NCBI GenBank assembly: GCA_026913215.1
Contig: JAPTYK010000001.1
Location: 2,666,001 to 2,730,000 of the forward strand
Origin: Streptomyces diastatochromogenes
GTDB taxonomy: Bacteria > Actinomycetota > Actinomycetes > Streptomycetales > Streptomycetaceae
Direction of reading: 5' to 3'
Length of the DNA: 64,000 nucleotides
Below the pieces are notes generated by a model, which was not told the origin of the DNA, ran no database searches, and was given only the letters and a program-made list of their open reading frames with translations. A program made the position numbers and the translations under genes. Shown here in pieces: positions 40,282 through 50,291 of this stretch (the first letter of the stretch is position 1; each line of letters opens with the position of its first letter).

Positions 40282-41648
40282 TCACCCCTGCGGCGGCGGC
40301 CGCGACGCCCCCGCCCCGCTCCGGCCGGCTCCGCGTCCGTCGAGGCTGATCCAGATCCGTATCTCCGTGCCCCGAGGATCGAGTGGCCGATGCGGACGTC
40401 GCCGCCCGTCGACTCGGCCATGCGGCGCGCGATGTCGAGGCCGAGGCCGGTGGAGCCGGCGCGCCTGCTGCCCGCGCCCCGCGCGAGCGCGGCGGCGGGG
40501 TCGGCGATGCCGGGGCCCGCGTCGGAGACGAGGATGATGACGGCGTCGTCGCCGTTGTGGACGTCGAGGGAGAAGGCGGTGCCCTCGGGGTGTGCCGGAA
40601 GACGTTGCCGAGGAGGGCGTCGAGGGCGGCGACGAGCTCGGGGCGGGCGACGGGGATGCGGACCGGGCGTTCGACGCCCGCGACCCGCACGCGGCGGCCC
40701 TCGTCCTCGGCGAGCGCCGACCAGAAGTCCATCCGTTCGCGGACCACTTCGGCGGCGTCGCAGCCCGCGCCGGGCCCGGTCGCCTGGGTCTGCGGCTTCG
40801 CCTCGCGGGCGGTGCGGATGATGATGTCGACCTCGCGCTCCAGCTGCTCGACGGCCGCGCGGGTCTGCTCGGCGGCGGGACCCGAGCCGAGGGAGGCCGC
40901 GTTGAGCCGGAGCACGGTCAGCGGGGTGCGGAGCCGGTGGGAGAGGTCGGCGGCCAGTTCGCGTTCGTTGGCGAGCAGCTGGACGACCTGGTCGGCCATG
41001 GAGTTGAAGGCGACGGCGGCCGACTTCAGCTCGGGCGGCCCCTCCTCGGGGACGCGCGCGCCGAGCCTGCCCTCGCCGAGGTCGTGGGCGGCGCCCGCGA
41101 GCCGCTGCGCGGGCTGGACCATGCGGACGCCGAGGCGGTCGGCGACGGCGACGGAGCCGACGATCAGGGCGATGCCGACCCCGGCGAGGACGAGCCAGGC
41201 GGTGGCGACGCCGTTGCTGACCTCGCCCTCGGGGACGAAGAGCTCGACGACGGCGACCCGGCCGCTGCTGAGCGCCATGGGCTGGAGCAGCGCGAAGCCC
41301 CGGGGACCTCGGCGATGGAGGCGCGGCCCAGGGCCCGGGTGGCGGCGAGCGCCTCGGGATCGGCGCGCCGGGTGCCGATCTCCACGGCGGTCCCACCGGG
41401 TTCGGCGGCGGGCACGTGGACGGCGAGCCGTCCCTCGGCCCCGTCCTCGGTGGTGGCGACGGCCTTGTCGAGCTCGTCACGGTCGGTGGTGATCGCCAGG
41501 ACGGGCGCGAGCCCGGCGGCCCGCCGTTCGGCGTTGGAGAAGGCCCGGTCGCGGGCCATCTCCTGACGACGAGCCCGAGGGGCACGGCGAAGGCGACGAC
41601 GACCATGGCGGTGACGGCCAGCGACACCTTGACGAGCGCCCATCTCAC
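40282..41648 (-). CDS. two-component sensor histidine kinase, frameshifted
   Basis: GTG start overlaps the response-regulator stop (GTGA). TM1 is near the N-terminus (SLAVTAMVVVAFAVPLGLVV), then an extracytoplasmic sensor (APVLAITTDRDELDKAVATT, then VALSSGRVAVVELFVPEGEV). TM2 is WLVLAGVGIALIVGSVAVAD, followed by HAMP, HisKA with ELAADLSHRLRTPLTVLRLN (phospho-His), and HATPase with LLGNVFRHTP, VSDAGPGIADP and STGLGLDIARRMAESTGGD. At least four frame changes, near 41570, 41310, 40590 and 40372, are needed to reach the TGA at 40282. Signal unknown. The neighbouring chitinase gene is on the same strand. Confidence 0.85.
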
Positions 41649-42358
41649 GGCCGTGTCCCCGGTTCCCGCTCCCGGGGCGGCTCCAGCTTCACGCCCACCC
41701 CGCGCAGGGTGTGGAGGTAGCGGGGCCTGGCGGCCGTCTCGCCCAGTTTCCGCCGCAGCCACGACAGGTGGACGTCGATGGTCTGGTCGTCCCCGTACGA
41801 CTGCTGCCAGACCTCGGCGAGCAGCTCCTTGCGCGGGACGACGACGCCGGGGCGCCCGGCGAGGAAGGCGAGCAGGTCGAACTCGCGCCGGGTCAGGTCG
41901 AGGGGCGTCCCGTCGAGCTCCGCCTGACGGCGCAGCGGGTCGACGGTGAGCCCGCCGACCCGGATGACCCGGGACGGCGGCGCCTCGCCCGCGGCGGCCC
42001 GGGACCGGCGCAGGACGGCCGCCATCCGGGCCGAGAGGTGCTCGACCGAGAAGGGCTTCACCAGGTAGTCGTCGGCGCCCGCGTGGAGGAGCCGTACGAT
42101 CTCGGCCTCGTCGTCCCGGGCGGTCGCGATGATCACCGGGACGTCGGTGATCCCGCGCAGCATCTTGAGCGCCTCGGACCCGTCGAGATCCGGCAGACCG
42201 AGGTCCAGGATCACGACGTCGAAGCGGAAATGGGCGACCTCGCGCAGCGCCTCCAGAGCCGTGCCGACGCTCCGTACGGTGTGGGAGGCCTCGGAGAGCT
42301 GCCGGATGAGGGCGGAGCGCACGAACTGGTCGTCCTCGACCACGAGCACACTTGCCAT
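41645..42358 (-). CDS. OmpR/PhoB-family response regulator
   Basis: 237 aa, intact. Receiver domain with phospho-Asp in VVILDLGLPDLDG, the Thr/Lys switch residues (IIATARDDEAE, LVKPFSVEHL). Winged-helix output with LDLTRREFDLLAFLAGRPG, QTIDVHLSWLRRKLGE and YLHTLRGVGVKLEPP. The chosen start is ATG 42358 (MASVLVVEDDQFV). Translationally coupled to the kinase. Confidence 0.94.
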   Translation of the reverse strand: MASVLVVEDDQFVRSALIRQLSEASHTVRSVGTALEALREVAHFRFDVVILDLGLPDLDGSEALKMLRGITDVPVIIATARDDEAEIVRLLHAGADDYLVKPFSVEHLSARMAAVLRRSRAAAGEAPPSRVIRVGGLTVDPLRRQAELDGTPLDLTRREFDLLAFLAGRPGVVVPRKELLAEVWQQSYGDDQTIDVHLSWLRRKLGETAARPRYLHTLRGVGVKLEPPREREPGTRP

Positions 42359-42444
42359 GGGCGGCACCGTACGCCATCCGGGTGAGGCCGTGAGCCATGT
42401 CCACCCTCCGGTACGCACCCGCGCCGGTGGTGCACTATGTCCCG

Positions 42445-43057
42445 GTGCGAAGAGGACTCGTTCACGCCCTGGCCTGGTCGCTCGCCACCGGCGCGGCGGT
42501 CACCCTGTCCTGGTGGGGGTGCACACGGTGCTGTCCGGCACGGTGTACGACCCGCCGCTCGCCCTGCCGCTCCGGCGGGGCCCGCCGTCTCCTCGGCCGC
42601 GTCCGGCGACGATCCGCAGACCTCCTCAACCCTGAGCCCCGCGACCGCCCCGCCGTCCGCGCCGGCCACCCCGAAGTCCACGCCGGGCGAGGCCCGTACG
42701 ACCCCGGCCGCCCCGCCCGCGACGCCCTCGCACCGCCCGAGCCCGCCGACAAGGACCCCGGCCACGCCACCGGACCCGGCCACGCCACCGGACCCGGGCG
42801 CGGACCCGGGTGCGGGCTCCGGCTCGGGCTCGGGCGTGAAGACCACCGTCGTGGACGGCGGCCGGGTCACCTTCGACCTCGGCGAGACCTCGGCCGAACT
42901 GGTCTCGGCGACGCCCGCGTCCGGCTGGCAGATGCAGGTGTGGAAGCAGTCGACCTGGATCCGGGTCACCTTCACCCGGGACGGCCGCGAACTGTCGGTG
43001 TTCTGCGTGTGGCACGACACCGCGCCCCGCGTGGAGATCGACGACCGGCAGACCTAG
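42445..43057 (+). CDS. membrane-anchored extracytoplasmic protein, frameshifted
   Basis: Starts at GTG (VRRGLVHALAWSLATGAAVT) with one N-terminal TM helix. After frame changes near 42520 and 42575 it continues through an Ala/Pro/Thr/Ser-rich linker (TPSHRPSPPTRTPATPPDPA) and a Gly/Ser hinge into a compact domain: VDGGRVTFDLGETSAELVSA, MQVWKQSTWIRVTFT and SVFCVWHDTAPRVEIDD. No known family recognised. Divergent from the response regulator, so possibly part of the same signalling unit. Confidence 0.6.
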
Positions 43058-43064
43058 CCGGTCC

Positions 43065-43931
43065 TCAGCGGAAGACGGACGCCGGCGGTACGGGCGAGGG
43101 CTTGGCGCTCGCGTCGGTGACGGGCGCCGCCCCGCCGGCGAAGTCGGCGAGGGCCCGGCCGTGCTCCACGCGCCCCGGGTGCGGGTCGGTGGCGACGCGG
43201 CGGGTCAGTTCGGCCACCGGCAGCTCGCGGTCCGAGGCGAGCAGGACGGCGTTGCCGAAGCGGCGGCCGCGCAGGACCGTCGGGTCGGCGGTGAGGGCCA
43301 GTTCGGGGAAGACGGCGGCGGCGGTGGCGATCTGGCCTCGCAGATGGGCCAGCGGCGGGCCGTCGGCGAGGTTCGCCGCGTAGAAGCCGCCAGGCCGCAG
43401 CACCCGCCGCACCTCGGCGAGGAACTCGGTGCTGGTCAGATGGGCCGGGGTGCGGGCCCCGCTGAAGACGTCGGCGATGACGAGGTCGGCCCAGCCGTCC
43501 TGGACCTTGGCGAGGCCGGCGCGGGCGTCGGTGGAGCGGACCCGGACGCGGGCCCCGGCGTCGAGGGGCAGTTCGCGGCGGACCAGCTGGACCAGGCGGC
43601 CGTCGAGCTCCACGATCTGCTGGGTGGAGCGGGGCCGGGTCGCGGCGACGTACCGGGCGAGGGTGAAGGCGCCGCCGCCGAGGTGCACGACCTGGAGCGG
43701 CCGGTTCGGCGGGGCCGCGAGGTCGGCGATGTGGCCGAGGCGCCGCTGGTACTCGAAGGTGAGGCGGGCGGGGTCGTCGAGGTCGACGTGCGACTGCGGG
43801 GCGCCGTCGATGAGCAGCGTCCAGCCGCGCGGGCGCTCCCGGTCGGGTATGAGTTCGGCGAGCCCGCCGTCGACGGTCTCGACGACGGGGGCGGCGGCCG
43901 CCGCCCGGTCCTTCTGCTTGTTCCTGGCCAC
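43065..43931 (-). CDS. spermidine synthase-like SAM-dependent protein
   Basis: 288 aa, intact. Rossmann-type methyltransferase/aminopropyltransferase fold: TFEYQRRLGHIADLAA, QVVHLGGGAFTLARYVAATR (motif I), QQIVELDGRLVQLVRR, VRVRSTDARAGLAKVQDGWA and DLVIADVFSGARTPAHL (motif with Asp). Streptomyces proteins of this kind are often annotated as spermidine synthase, but no polyamine genes are nearby and activity is unproven. GTG start at 43931. Confidence 0.8.
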   Translation of the reverse strand: MARNKQKDRAAAAAPVVETVDGGLAELIPDRERPRGWTLLIDGAPQSHVDLDDPARLTFEYQRRLGHIADLAAPPNRPLQVVHLGGGAFTLARYVAATRPRSTQQIVELDGRLVQLVRRELPLDAGARVRVRSTDARAGLAKVQDGWADLVIADVFSGARTPAHLTSTEFLAEVRRVLRPGGFYAANLADGPPLAHLRGQIATAAAVFPELALTADPTVLRGRRFGNAVLLASDRELPVAELTRRVATDPHPGRVEHGRALADFAGGAAPVTDASAKPSPVPPASVFR

Positions 43932-43963
43932 GGGCCCATTATCGAGCCACGGCCGGGGGCGGC

Positions 43964-44452
43964 TCAGTGGCAGCCGTCGGCCGCCTCGATCAGCCGGGCC
44001 GCCTCGCCCAGCGCCTCGCGCAGGACGGCGGGGTCGGTGACGGGGTCGGTGTCGCCCGGGGCAGCAGCCAGCCGGCCGGGCGGGGCCCGTCGCCCGCCGG
44101 TTCGGGGAGCTCCGGCAGCTCGGGAGGCGCAGGCCGCGCCCCGAGGTCCGCGTACAGGCGCTGCCCGGCACGTCCCAGGCGGCGGCGGTGCCCGGCGGCA
44201 CCAGGAAGCCGAGGGTGTCGCAGGTCCCGTCGTGGACGACGGAGCCGACGGCGGGGCGGCGGCGCGGCGCAGGATGTCGACGGCCTCCAGGCCCTGGCGG
44301 ACCGGGACGGTCACCAGGTCCCAGGCCCCGGCGGCTCCGGCGTCGGCGTCCGTGGCGGGCACGAGGCCCCTGGTCTCCGTGGCGGGCGCGAAGCCCCTGG
44401 TCTCCGTGGCAGGCGCGTGCCGCATGGCCGACTGCGAACCGATCTCCGACAT
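43964..44452 (-). CDS. small prim-pol-related hypothetical protein, frameshifted
   Basis: About 163 aa, with AGGAGGGG before ATG 44452. It begins MSEIGSQSAMRHAPATETRG with tandem PATETRG repeats. Combined frames give WDLVTVPVRQGLEAVDILRR, SVVHDGTCDTLGFLVPPGTA, DVPGSACTRTSGRGLRLP and WLLPPGDTDPVTDPAVLREA. The pattern recalls short Streptomyces proteins labelled bifunctional DNA primase/polymerase (N-terminal-like), and a second such protein lies at 52248. Catalytic residues are not evident, so no enzymatic function is claimed. Confidence 0.5.
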   Translation of the reverse strand: MSEIGSQSAMRHAPATETRGFAPATETRGLVPATDADAGAAGAWDLVTVPVRQGLEAVDILRRAAAPPSAPSSTTGPATPSASWCRRAPPPPGTCRAAPVRGPRGAACASRAAGAPRTGGRRAPPGRLAAAPGDTDPVTDPAVLREALGEAARLIEAADGCH

Positions 44453-44678
44453 GAGGACCCCTCCTCGCTACCAGAGGAGACACGTTCCGTCTCTCCCATA
44501 CGGTTCAACGTCCGCGCGCGTCAACGGCTACGGCGGGATGCCGCCGCAAAGGATGGCAGTTCATGGCAGATCGCAGGCGAGATATCCGATTTGTAGCCAA
44601 ACTCAGCGTGAGCAGTCCGTCACAGCAGGTACGTTCATGCCCGCCGGACACCCGGCAGCACCAGGAGAGGGCTCGGCC

Positions 44679-45962
44679 ATGGCGATGTCACGGGCAGTTC
44701 CCAATCTCGCCTTCCGCCGGCTCCGCGGACAGCACTCGCCGGCGGAGTTCGCCGCGGCGGTCCGCCGGGCGGCACGGGAGATCGGCGAACAGGTCGCGTG
44801 CGACGCCCGCTACATCGGGCGTGTGGAGGCGGGCGAGATCCGCTGCCCCAACTACGCGTACGAGCGGGTCTTCCTGCACATGTTCCCCGGTCTGGGCCTC
44901 TCCGACCTGGGGTTCTCCGCGCGGGAGACGGTGCGCGGCCGGCGGCAGGCCGTCCCGGCCGGGACGGCGCCTCCCGCCGCCCCACCCTCCGGAACGATGA
45001 GGAGAGCGACGTGCTGCGTCGCGCATTCATGACGAGCGGCACCGCCACCCTGGCGGCCGCCTCGCTGGGACTCGGCGGCCCCGCCGTCGCGATCCCTCCC
45101 CGCGGCACCCACCGGATCGGCGAGGCCGAGGTGCGGGCCGTCGAGGACGCCGTGCGGCGGATCCGGCTGCTCGACGACCGGCACGGCGCCGACGGGCTCT
45201 ACAAGGTGGCCGCCCAGCCGCTCCGCACCGCGTACGCGCTCCTGGACGCCGGCACCATGGCCCGCCGCTCCACCGAGGACCGGCTGCACGCGGGCGCGGG
45301 CGAGCTCTCCTCTCCGTCGGCTGGCTGGCCCACGACTCGGGCCGCCACGAGGACGCCCGCTCGCACTACGCGGAGGCGCTGGCCACCGCGCGCGTGGCGG
45401 GGAACGCGGCCCTGGAGGCGCACGCCTTCTGCAACACCTCGTTCCTGGCCCGGGACACCGGCCGCCACCGCGAGGCGGTGCGGGCGGCGCAGGCCGGGCT
45501 GCGGGCCGCGCAGCCGCTGGGCTCGGCCCGGCTGCTCTCGCTGCTCTCGCTGCGGGAGGCGGGCGCGTGGGCGGGGCTCGGCGACCGCTCCGCCTGCGAG
45601 CAGGCCCTCGGCCGCGCGCACGCCCACTTCGACCGGGGCCCGTCCGAGAACGACCCCGAGTGGATGTCCTTCTTCGGCGAGCCGGAGCGGGAGGCCCTGG
45701 AGGCCGGGTGCTGGTCGGCGCTCGGCGAGTGGGGCCGCGCGGCCCGCCACGCCCACCGGGCCGCCGTCCTGCAGAACCCCACTTCGCCCGGAACCTCGCG
45801 CTCTACCGGGCCCACCTCGCCAAGGCCCTGGCGCACGCCGGCCGTCCGGACGAGGCGGCGGCGGAGGCGCGGCGCGTCACGGACTCCCTCGACGGCATCG
45901 CCTCGGCCCGCGTCCGCGGCCTGCTCACGGAGACGGGCCGGGCCCTGGCCGGCAGGTCCTGA
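44679..45962 (+). CDS. XRE-like HTH / TPR transcriptional regulator, frameshifted
   Basis: About 428 aa. The N-terminal DNA-binding region is [20 protein letters not shown] and [20 protein letters not shown]. After a change near 45000 comes a Tat-like hydrophobic stretch ([20 protein letters not shown]). After 45310 come TPR-type helices ([40 protein letters not shown]). After 45780 come [20 protein letters not shown] and the end. The RRAF sequence and hydrophobic segment in the middle are typical of streptomycete regulators of the NsdA-like class. Probably a developmental or antibiotic regulator, by analogy only. Confidence 0.7.
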
Positions 45963-45967
45963 GGGGC

Positions 45968-46561
45968 CTACCCTCCAGGTGCCCGGTGTCGTTCCAGCGT
46001 TCGAGCGCCGGGGCGTCGTAGGCCCAGCCGAGGACCGAGAGGCTCGTCGGGTCGAGGCGGATGCGGGAGGCGAAGGAGACGTCCTCGCCGAGCCAGCGCG
46101 CGCCGATCGAGCGCAGGATGTGCCCGTGGGCGAAGACCAGGACGTCGCGGTCGGCGGAGCGGGCCCACTCCACGATCGCGTCGGCGCGGTCCGACAGCTC
46201 CGCGAGGGTCTCGCCCTCCGGGACGCCGTCGCGCCAGATGAACCAGCCCGGCTGGATCTTCTTGATCTCGGGCGGGGTGAGCCCTCGTACGCCCCGTAGT
46301 CCCACTCCATCAGCGCGTCCCAGGGCTCGGCCCGGTCCCCGAAGCCCGCGAGCTCGCAGGTCTCGGCCGCCCGGACGAGCGGGCTGGTGCGCACCTCGAC
46401 GTCGGGCAGGCCCTGCCAGGGCCGCGGTGCAGGCGCTCGCCGAGCAGCTTCGCGCCGCGCCGCCCCTCGTCGAGCAGGGGTATGTCGGTCCTGCCGGTGT
46501 GCCGGCCGGAAAGTGACCACTCGGTCTGGCCGTGCCGGGCGAGCAGGATGCGCGGTGCCAT
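45968..46561 (-). CDS. histidine phosphatase (phosphoglycerate-mutase-like), frameshifted
   Basis: About 198 aa. Catalytic RHG motif in [20 protein letters not shown] at the N-terminus. Other frames supply [53 protein letters not shown] and [20 protein letters not shown] with the second catalytic His. At least three frame changes (near 46430, 46285 and 45975). Generic phosphomonoesterase; substrate not predictable. Convergent with the HTH/TPR regulator gene. Confidence 0.8.
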
Positions 46562-46697
46562 GGGTGGGACGCTCCAGGGGGTTCACGGGTACGGATGCCT
46601 CTCCCATCATCGCCGACCTGAATTCGGGGTGACCTCCGGGCAACCCCCGGGCGCCCTCCGGCGTCCTCCCCCGAGGCGATCACCGACCGGGGGGACC

Positions 46698-47543
46698 ATG
46701 CCGATGCGGAAACCACGCTGGTGGGCGGAGCTGTCACTGATCGCCGTCGTGTACGCGGCCTACTCGGGCGGCCGGATCCTGGTGAAGGGCGACGAGGCCG
46801 CGGCCGTGGGGCACGGGCTCGGGATCCTGCGGTTCGAGGAGGGGCTCGGGATCGATGCCGAGCATCCGCTGAACCGGCTGTTCACGGACGTCCCCGCGCT
46901 GGGGGTCCCGGCGGACTTCGCGTACGCCTCGCTGCACTACCTGGTGACCCCGGCGGTCCTGGTGTGGCTCTTCCGGCGCCGCCCCGCCCACTACCGGGCC
47001 GCCCGCGCCTGGCTGATGACGTCCACCCTGCTGGGGCTCGTCGGCTTCACGCTGCTGCCGACCGCCCCGCCCCGGCTGCTCGGCGCGGCGCACGGCTTCA
47101 CGGACACGATGGCGCACTTCAGCGCGTACGGCTGGTGGGGCGGGGAGGCGAGCGCGCCGCGCGGTCTCGGCGGGATGACGAACCAGTACGCGGCGATGCC
47201 CAGCCTGCACGTCGGCTGGGCGCTGTGGTGCGGGGTGATGCTGTGGCGGTACGGGCGGACACCGCTCACGAAGGCCATCGGACTGGCGTATCCGCTGGTC
47301 ACCACAGTGGTCGTGATGGGGACGGCCAATCACTATCTGCTCGACGCGGTCGCCGGGGCGGCCGTGATGGGCGCCGGTCTGCTGCTCGCCCCGCACGCGC
47401 TGCGGCTCGTCGACCGGCTGCGCGGGACGGCGGAAGCGCCCCCGGTTGTCAGTGGCGGATGCGAGACTTCGGCGGGTGAGCGCATCCCCGGACAGCGGTC
47501 TGTCCGCACCACGGCCGACGACAAGCAGGCATCTGCTCGCTGA
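46698..47543 (+). CDS. PAP2-superfamily membrane protein
   Basis: 281 aa, about six TM helices. Phosphatase-like motifs are [32 protein letters not shown] (PSLH) and [20 protein letters not shown] (NHYxxD). This fits the PAP2_3/inositol phosphotransferase-type subgroup involved in lipid or inositol-phosphate exchange. The C-terminal tail overlaps the next gene by 68 nt and may be artefactually extended by a lost base near 47450. ATG 46698 with GGGGGAC upstream. Confidence 0.85.
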   Translation: MPMRKPRWWAELSLIAVVYAAYSGGRILVKGDEAAAVGHGLGILRFEEGLGIDAEHPLNRLFTDVPALGVPADFAYASLHYLVTPAVLVWLFRRRPAHYRAARAWLMTSTLLGLVGFTLLPTAPPRLLGAAHGFTDTMAHFSAYGWWGGEASAPRGLGGMTNQYAAMPSLHVGWALWCGVMLWRYGRTPLTKAIGLAYPLVTTVVVMGTANHYLLDAVAGAAVMGAGLLLAPHALRLVDRLRGTAEAPPVVSGGCETSAGERIPGQRSVRTTADDKQASAR

Positions 47544-48599
47544 GCTGCGCGGACCGGGCGTCGTACCGCGTCCGCTGGACGCCCGCGCCCTCGCCGCGCT
47601 GGCCGCCAACCCCGGCTGCCGGCGGCGGGCCGTCCTCGACGGCGCCGGAGTCGACAAGTCGGCGCTGGCCGCGAAGCTCGGCTCGCCCGCGCCCTTCGGA
47701 CAGTCGCAGTTCGCGATCGTCCGGGGCAACTCCTTCGAGGCGAAGGTCAAGGCGGACGGCGGCCGCGAACTGCTGCGCCTGATCGGCGTGGAGGAGCCGG
47801 GCGAGGTGTCCGTGCCGGACCTGGCGGCGGCCGGGCCCGAAGGCCGGGTGGCGCGCACCGCGCTCGCGCTGCGGGAGGCGACGGCGGCCGGGACGTGGGC
47901 GCTGCTCGACCATCCGCTGCTCGCCCTGGAGGTCGCGGGCTCCCCGTCCACCTGGAGCCGGACGCGGTGGTCGTGCACCCCGACGGCGGGTGGACGGTCG
48001 TGGAGATCAAGTCGTTCCCGATGATCGACGGTTCGGCCGACGCGGCGAAGGTGGGCGCCGCGGCCCGCCAGGCCGCCGTGTACGTGCTCGCCCTGGAGCG
48101 GGTGGCGGCGCGCACCGAGGGCGCGCGGGTCGCGCAGTCGGTGCTCCTCGTCTGCCCGAAGGACTTCTCGAACGTGCCGGCGGCCTCGGTGGTCGACGTG
48201 CGCAAGCAGCGGTCGGTGACCCGGCGTCAGCTGGCCCGCCTCACCCGGATCGACGAGATCGCCGGGGCGCTGCCGGAGGGCGTCAGCTTCGACGTGACGC
48301 AGCGGACGGCGGAGGAGCTGACGGCCGCCGTGGAGTGCGTCCCCCACCAGTACGCGCCGGAGTGCCTGGCCGCCTGCGAGCTGGCCTTCCACTGCCGCTC
48401 GCGCGCCCGTGAGGCGGGCGCGGTGGAGACCCTGGGCCGTTCGGTGCGGGGCGAGCTGGGCGGCCTGACGACGGTCGGCGCGGTCCTGGCGGCGGCGCGC
48501 GGCGAGGAGGGCGACCCGGAGGACCCGGCGGTGGCGGCGCTGCGGCGGGCGCGGGCGCTGCGGGACGAGGCCCTCGCGGGGGTGGCGGCATGTCGCTGA
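47476..48599 (+). CDS. RecB/Cas4/AddB-type Fe-S PD-(D/E)XK nuclease, frameshifted
   Basis: About 375 aa from GTG 47476. One missing base near 47945 joins ALLDHPLLALEVAGS to VHLEPDAVVVHPDGGWTVVE. The nuclease core is EPDAVVV plus WTVVEIKSF (D...ExK), with the RecB-family Q-motif in ARQAAVYVLALE. The C-terminal Cys cluster C-x8-C-x3-C-x5-C (CVPHQYAPECLAACELAFHC), with an upstream Cys in AANPGCRRRA, resembles the 4Fe-4S staple of AddB, Cas4 and Dna2. The ATG of the next gene lies 10 nt inside its end. Together with the downstream helicase this is a split Dna2-like set. Confidence 0.75.
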
Positions 48600-50177
48600 T
48601 CTCCACGCTCGCCCGGATGGAGGCCGTCGAGTCGGGCCGGGCGCAGCCGCTCGCGACCGTCCGGCACCGGCGTCTTTCCGCACGGCCGCTGGTCCTCGTG
48701 CCGCTGACGACCGCCGGTGAGGCGGGCGCCCCGCTGGGCGCGCTCGTCGGCACCGACCCGGAGGAGCCGCGGCTGCTCGTGGTGTCGCAGCCCCGGGACC
48801 GTGACCTGCGGTTCGCGTTCCTCGCCGATCTGGCCGAGGAGATCCTGCCGTACGTCGACTCGTTCACGGACGTCGTCGAGACGGCCGAGAGGAGCGAGGT
48901 CGACCCGGAGACCGGCAAGAAGGTGAAGGTCGAGGTCGAGCTGTGCGCGGACGCGCCGCAGCTGATCGTGCCGAGCCGGGCGGGCATCGAGTACGTCCGG
49001 CTGCTCGGGCGGTCCACGCGGTTCCGGCGGACGGCCGAGCAGGACCCGGAGACGCCGTTCCCCGCGCCGCCGCGGGTGCCGCTGCTCGGGCGCTGGCTGA
49101 CGCACTTCGGCGAGCGGGCCCGGGTGCCCGGCTCCTCGCTGCTCCTCGCGGCGACCGACCTCCTCAACCGGCACTGGGCGACCGGCCAGTCCTCCCTGGA
49201 GGACCAGCACCTGGGCGCGCTGCTCGCCTGGATCGACCCGTGCGACGGGGAGCCGGGCGCGGAGGGGCGCTGCGGGCCGAGGTGGGCCGGGACGCCCAGG
49301 GCCAGTTGCTGTGCCCGCCGGCCGGTCCGGCCACCGACCCGGCCTTCGACAACAAGCTCCTGGCGCCCGCGATCGAGCGGTACGACAAGGCCCGGCAGGC
49401 GCTCGGCGCGGCCGAGGACGGCGAGGCGGCCGACGCGGGCCTCGGCGCGCTGCACGCGGCCGAGCGGGAGCTGCGCCGCTCGTCGTGTCGCAGCTGAAGC
49501 CGACGTGGGAGGCGACCTGGCGGGCGATCGGGCTGCTGCGGGAGCTGCCGGAGGGCGCCAGGGTCGAGGACCGCTGGACCCGGGACCGCTGGTCCTTCAC
49601 CGGTCACCGGGACCGGGTCGCGGCCGGGGAGCCGCCGCAGCCGCGCCGGGACGACGCGGTGACGGCGGCGCAGAAGCTCGCCGCCCGCGAGCAGGCGCAG
49701 GGCCAGCTGGAGGCGCACGAGGCCCTCGACGACCCGCTGGTGATGGCGGGGCGGCGGCTGGCGGGCGAGGCGTTCGCCGCCGAGGTGGTCGAGGTGACGA
49801 TGGCGTGGACGGAGTCGAAGCGGCCCGCGCCGCGCCCGCTCGTCGCCGTGCGCACGGACGACCGGCCGCACCTGGGCGAGAAGACGAAGGTGTACCGCTC
49901 GCTCGACGGCAGGCCGCAGACGGCCGAGTTCGTGCGGTACGAGGAGGACGGCTCGCTGCTCCTGCGGATCCTGGACCGGATGGGACGCTCCAAGGAGCCC
50001 GCGGAGGGTTCGGTGCCGGAGAAGGGCGAGCGGATCTCCTGGACCCTGTTCGAGCACGACCAGCGGGTCGGGCCGAAGCTGCCCGACCCGGAGGAGACGC
50101 CCTGGACGCACGGCGGCCCGCCCCGGACGGACGCCGTGGAACTGCCCGACGCCGTGACCCCGGAGGACGTGCTGTGA
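48590..50177 (+). CDS. unknown protein linking nuclease and helicase genes, frameshifted
   Basis: About 530 aa, starting MSLISTLARMEAVESGRAQP. N-terminal segments are LVLVPLTTAGEAGAPLGALV, FAFLADLAEEILPYVDSFTD, APQLIVPSRAGIEYVRLLGR and SSLLLAATDLLNRHWATGQS. Frame changes near 49262 and 49485 lead to LKPTWEATWRAIGLLRELPE, RWSFTGHRDRVAAGEPPQPR, AFAAEVVEVTMAWTESKRPA and LLLRILDRMGRSKEPAEG. The RILDRMG and EKGERI regions look like beta-rich nucleic-acid-binding modules, but no family is recognised. Overlapped 10 nt by the nuclease gene, and its last 14 codons form the first unit of a 38-bp repeat leading into the helicase. Confidence 0.65.
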
Positions 50178-50291
50178 CCGTGCTCGACGCCGTGACCCGC
50201 CAGGATCTGCCGTGACCCTGTTCGACGCCGTGACCCGCCAGGATCTGCCGTGACCCTGTTCGACGCCGTGACCCGCGAGGACCTGCCGTGA
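50136..50291 (+). repeat. 38-bp tandem repeat carrying successive SD-GTG starts and GTGA stops
   Basis: Four units with period 38: 50136 (the end of the unknown gene), 50174, 50212 and 50250. The helicase start at 50288 continues the series. Each later unit reads GTGACCCTGTTCGACGCC (first one GTGACCGTGCTCGACGCC), then GTGACCCGC, an AGGA-type Shine-Dalgarno, and CTGCCGTGA. Three 13-codon micro-ORFs result (50174-50215, 50212-50253, 50250-50291). Each TGA overlaps the next GTG, and the last GTG is the helicase start. Confidence 0.9.

Noticed and set aside
44362..44415. Direct repeat near 44370 as a mobile-element end
   Set aside because: It encodes the PATETRG tandem repeat at the N-terminus of a small protein. 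No transposase or matching end is present.
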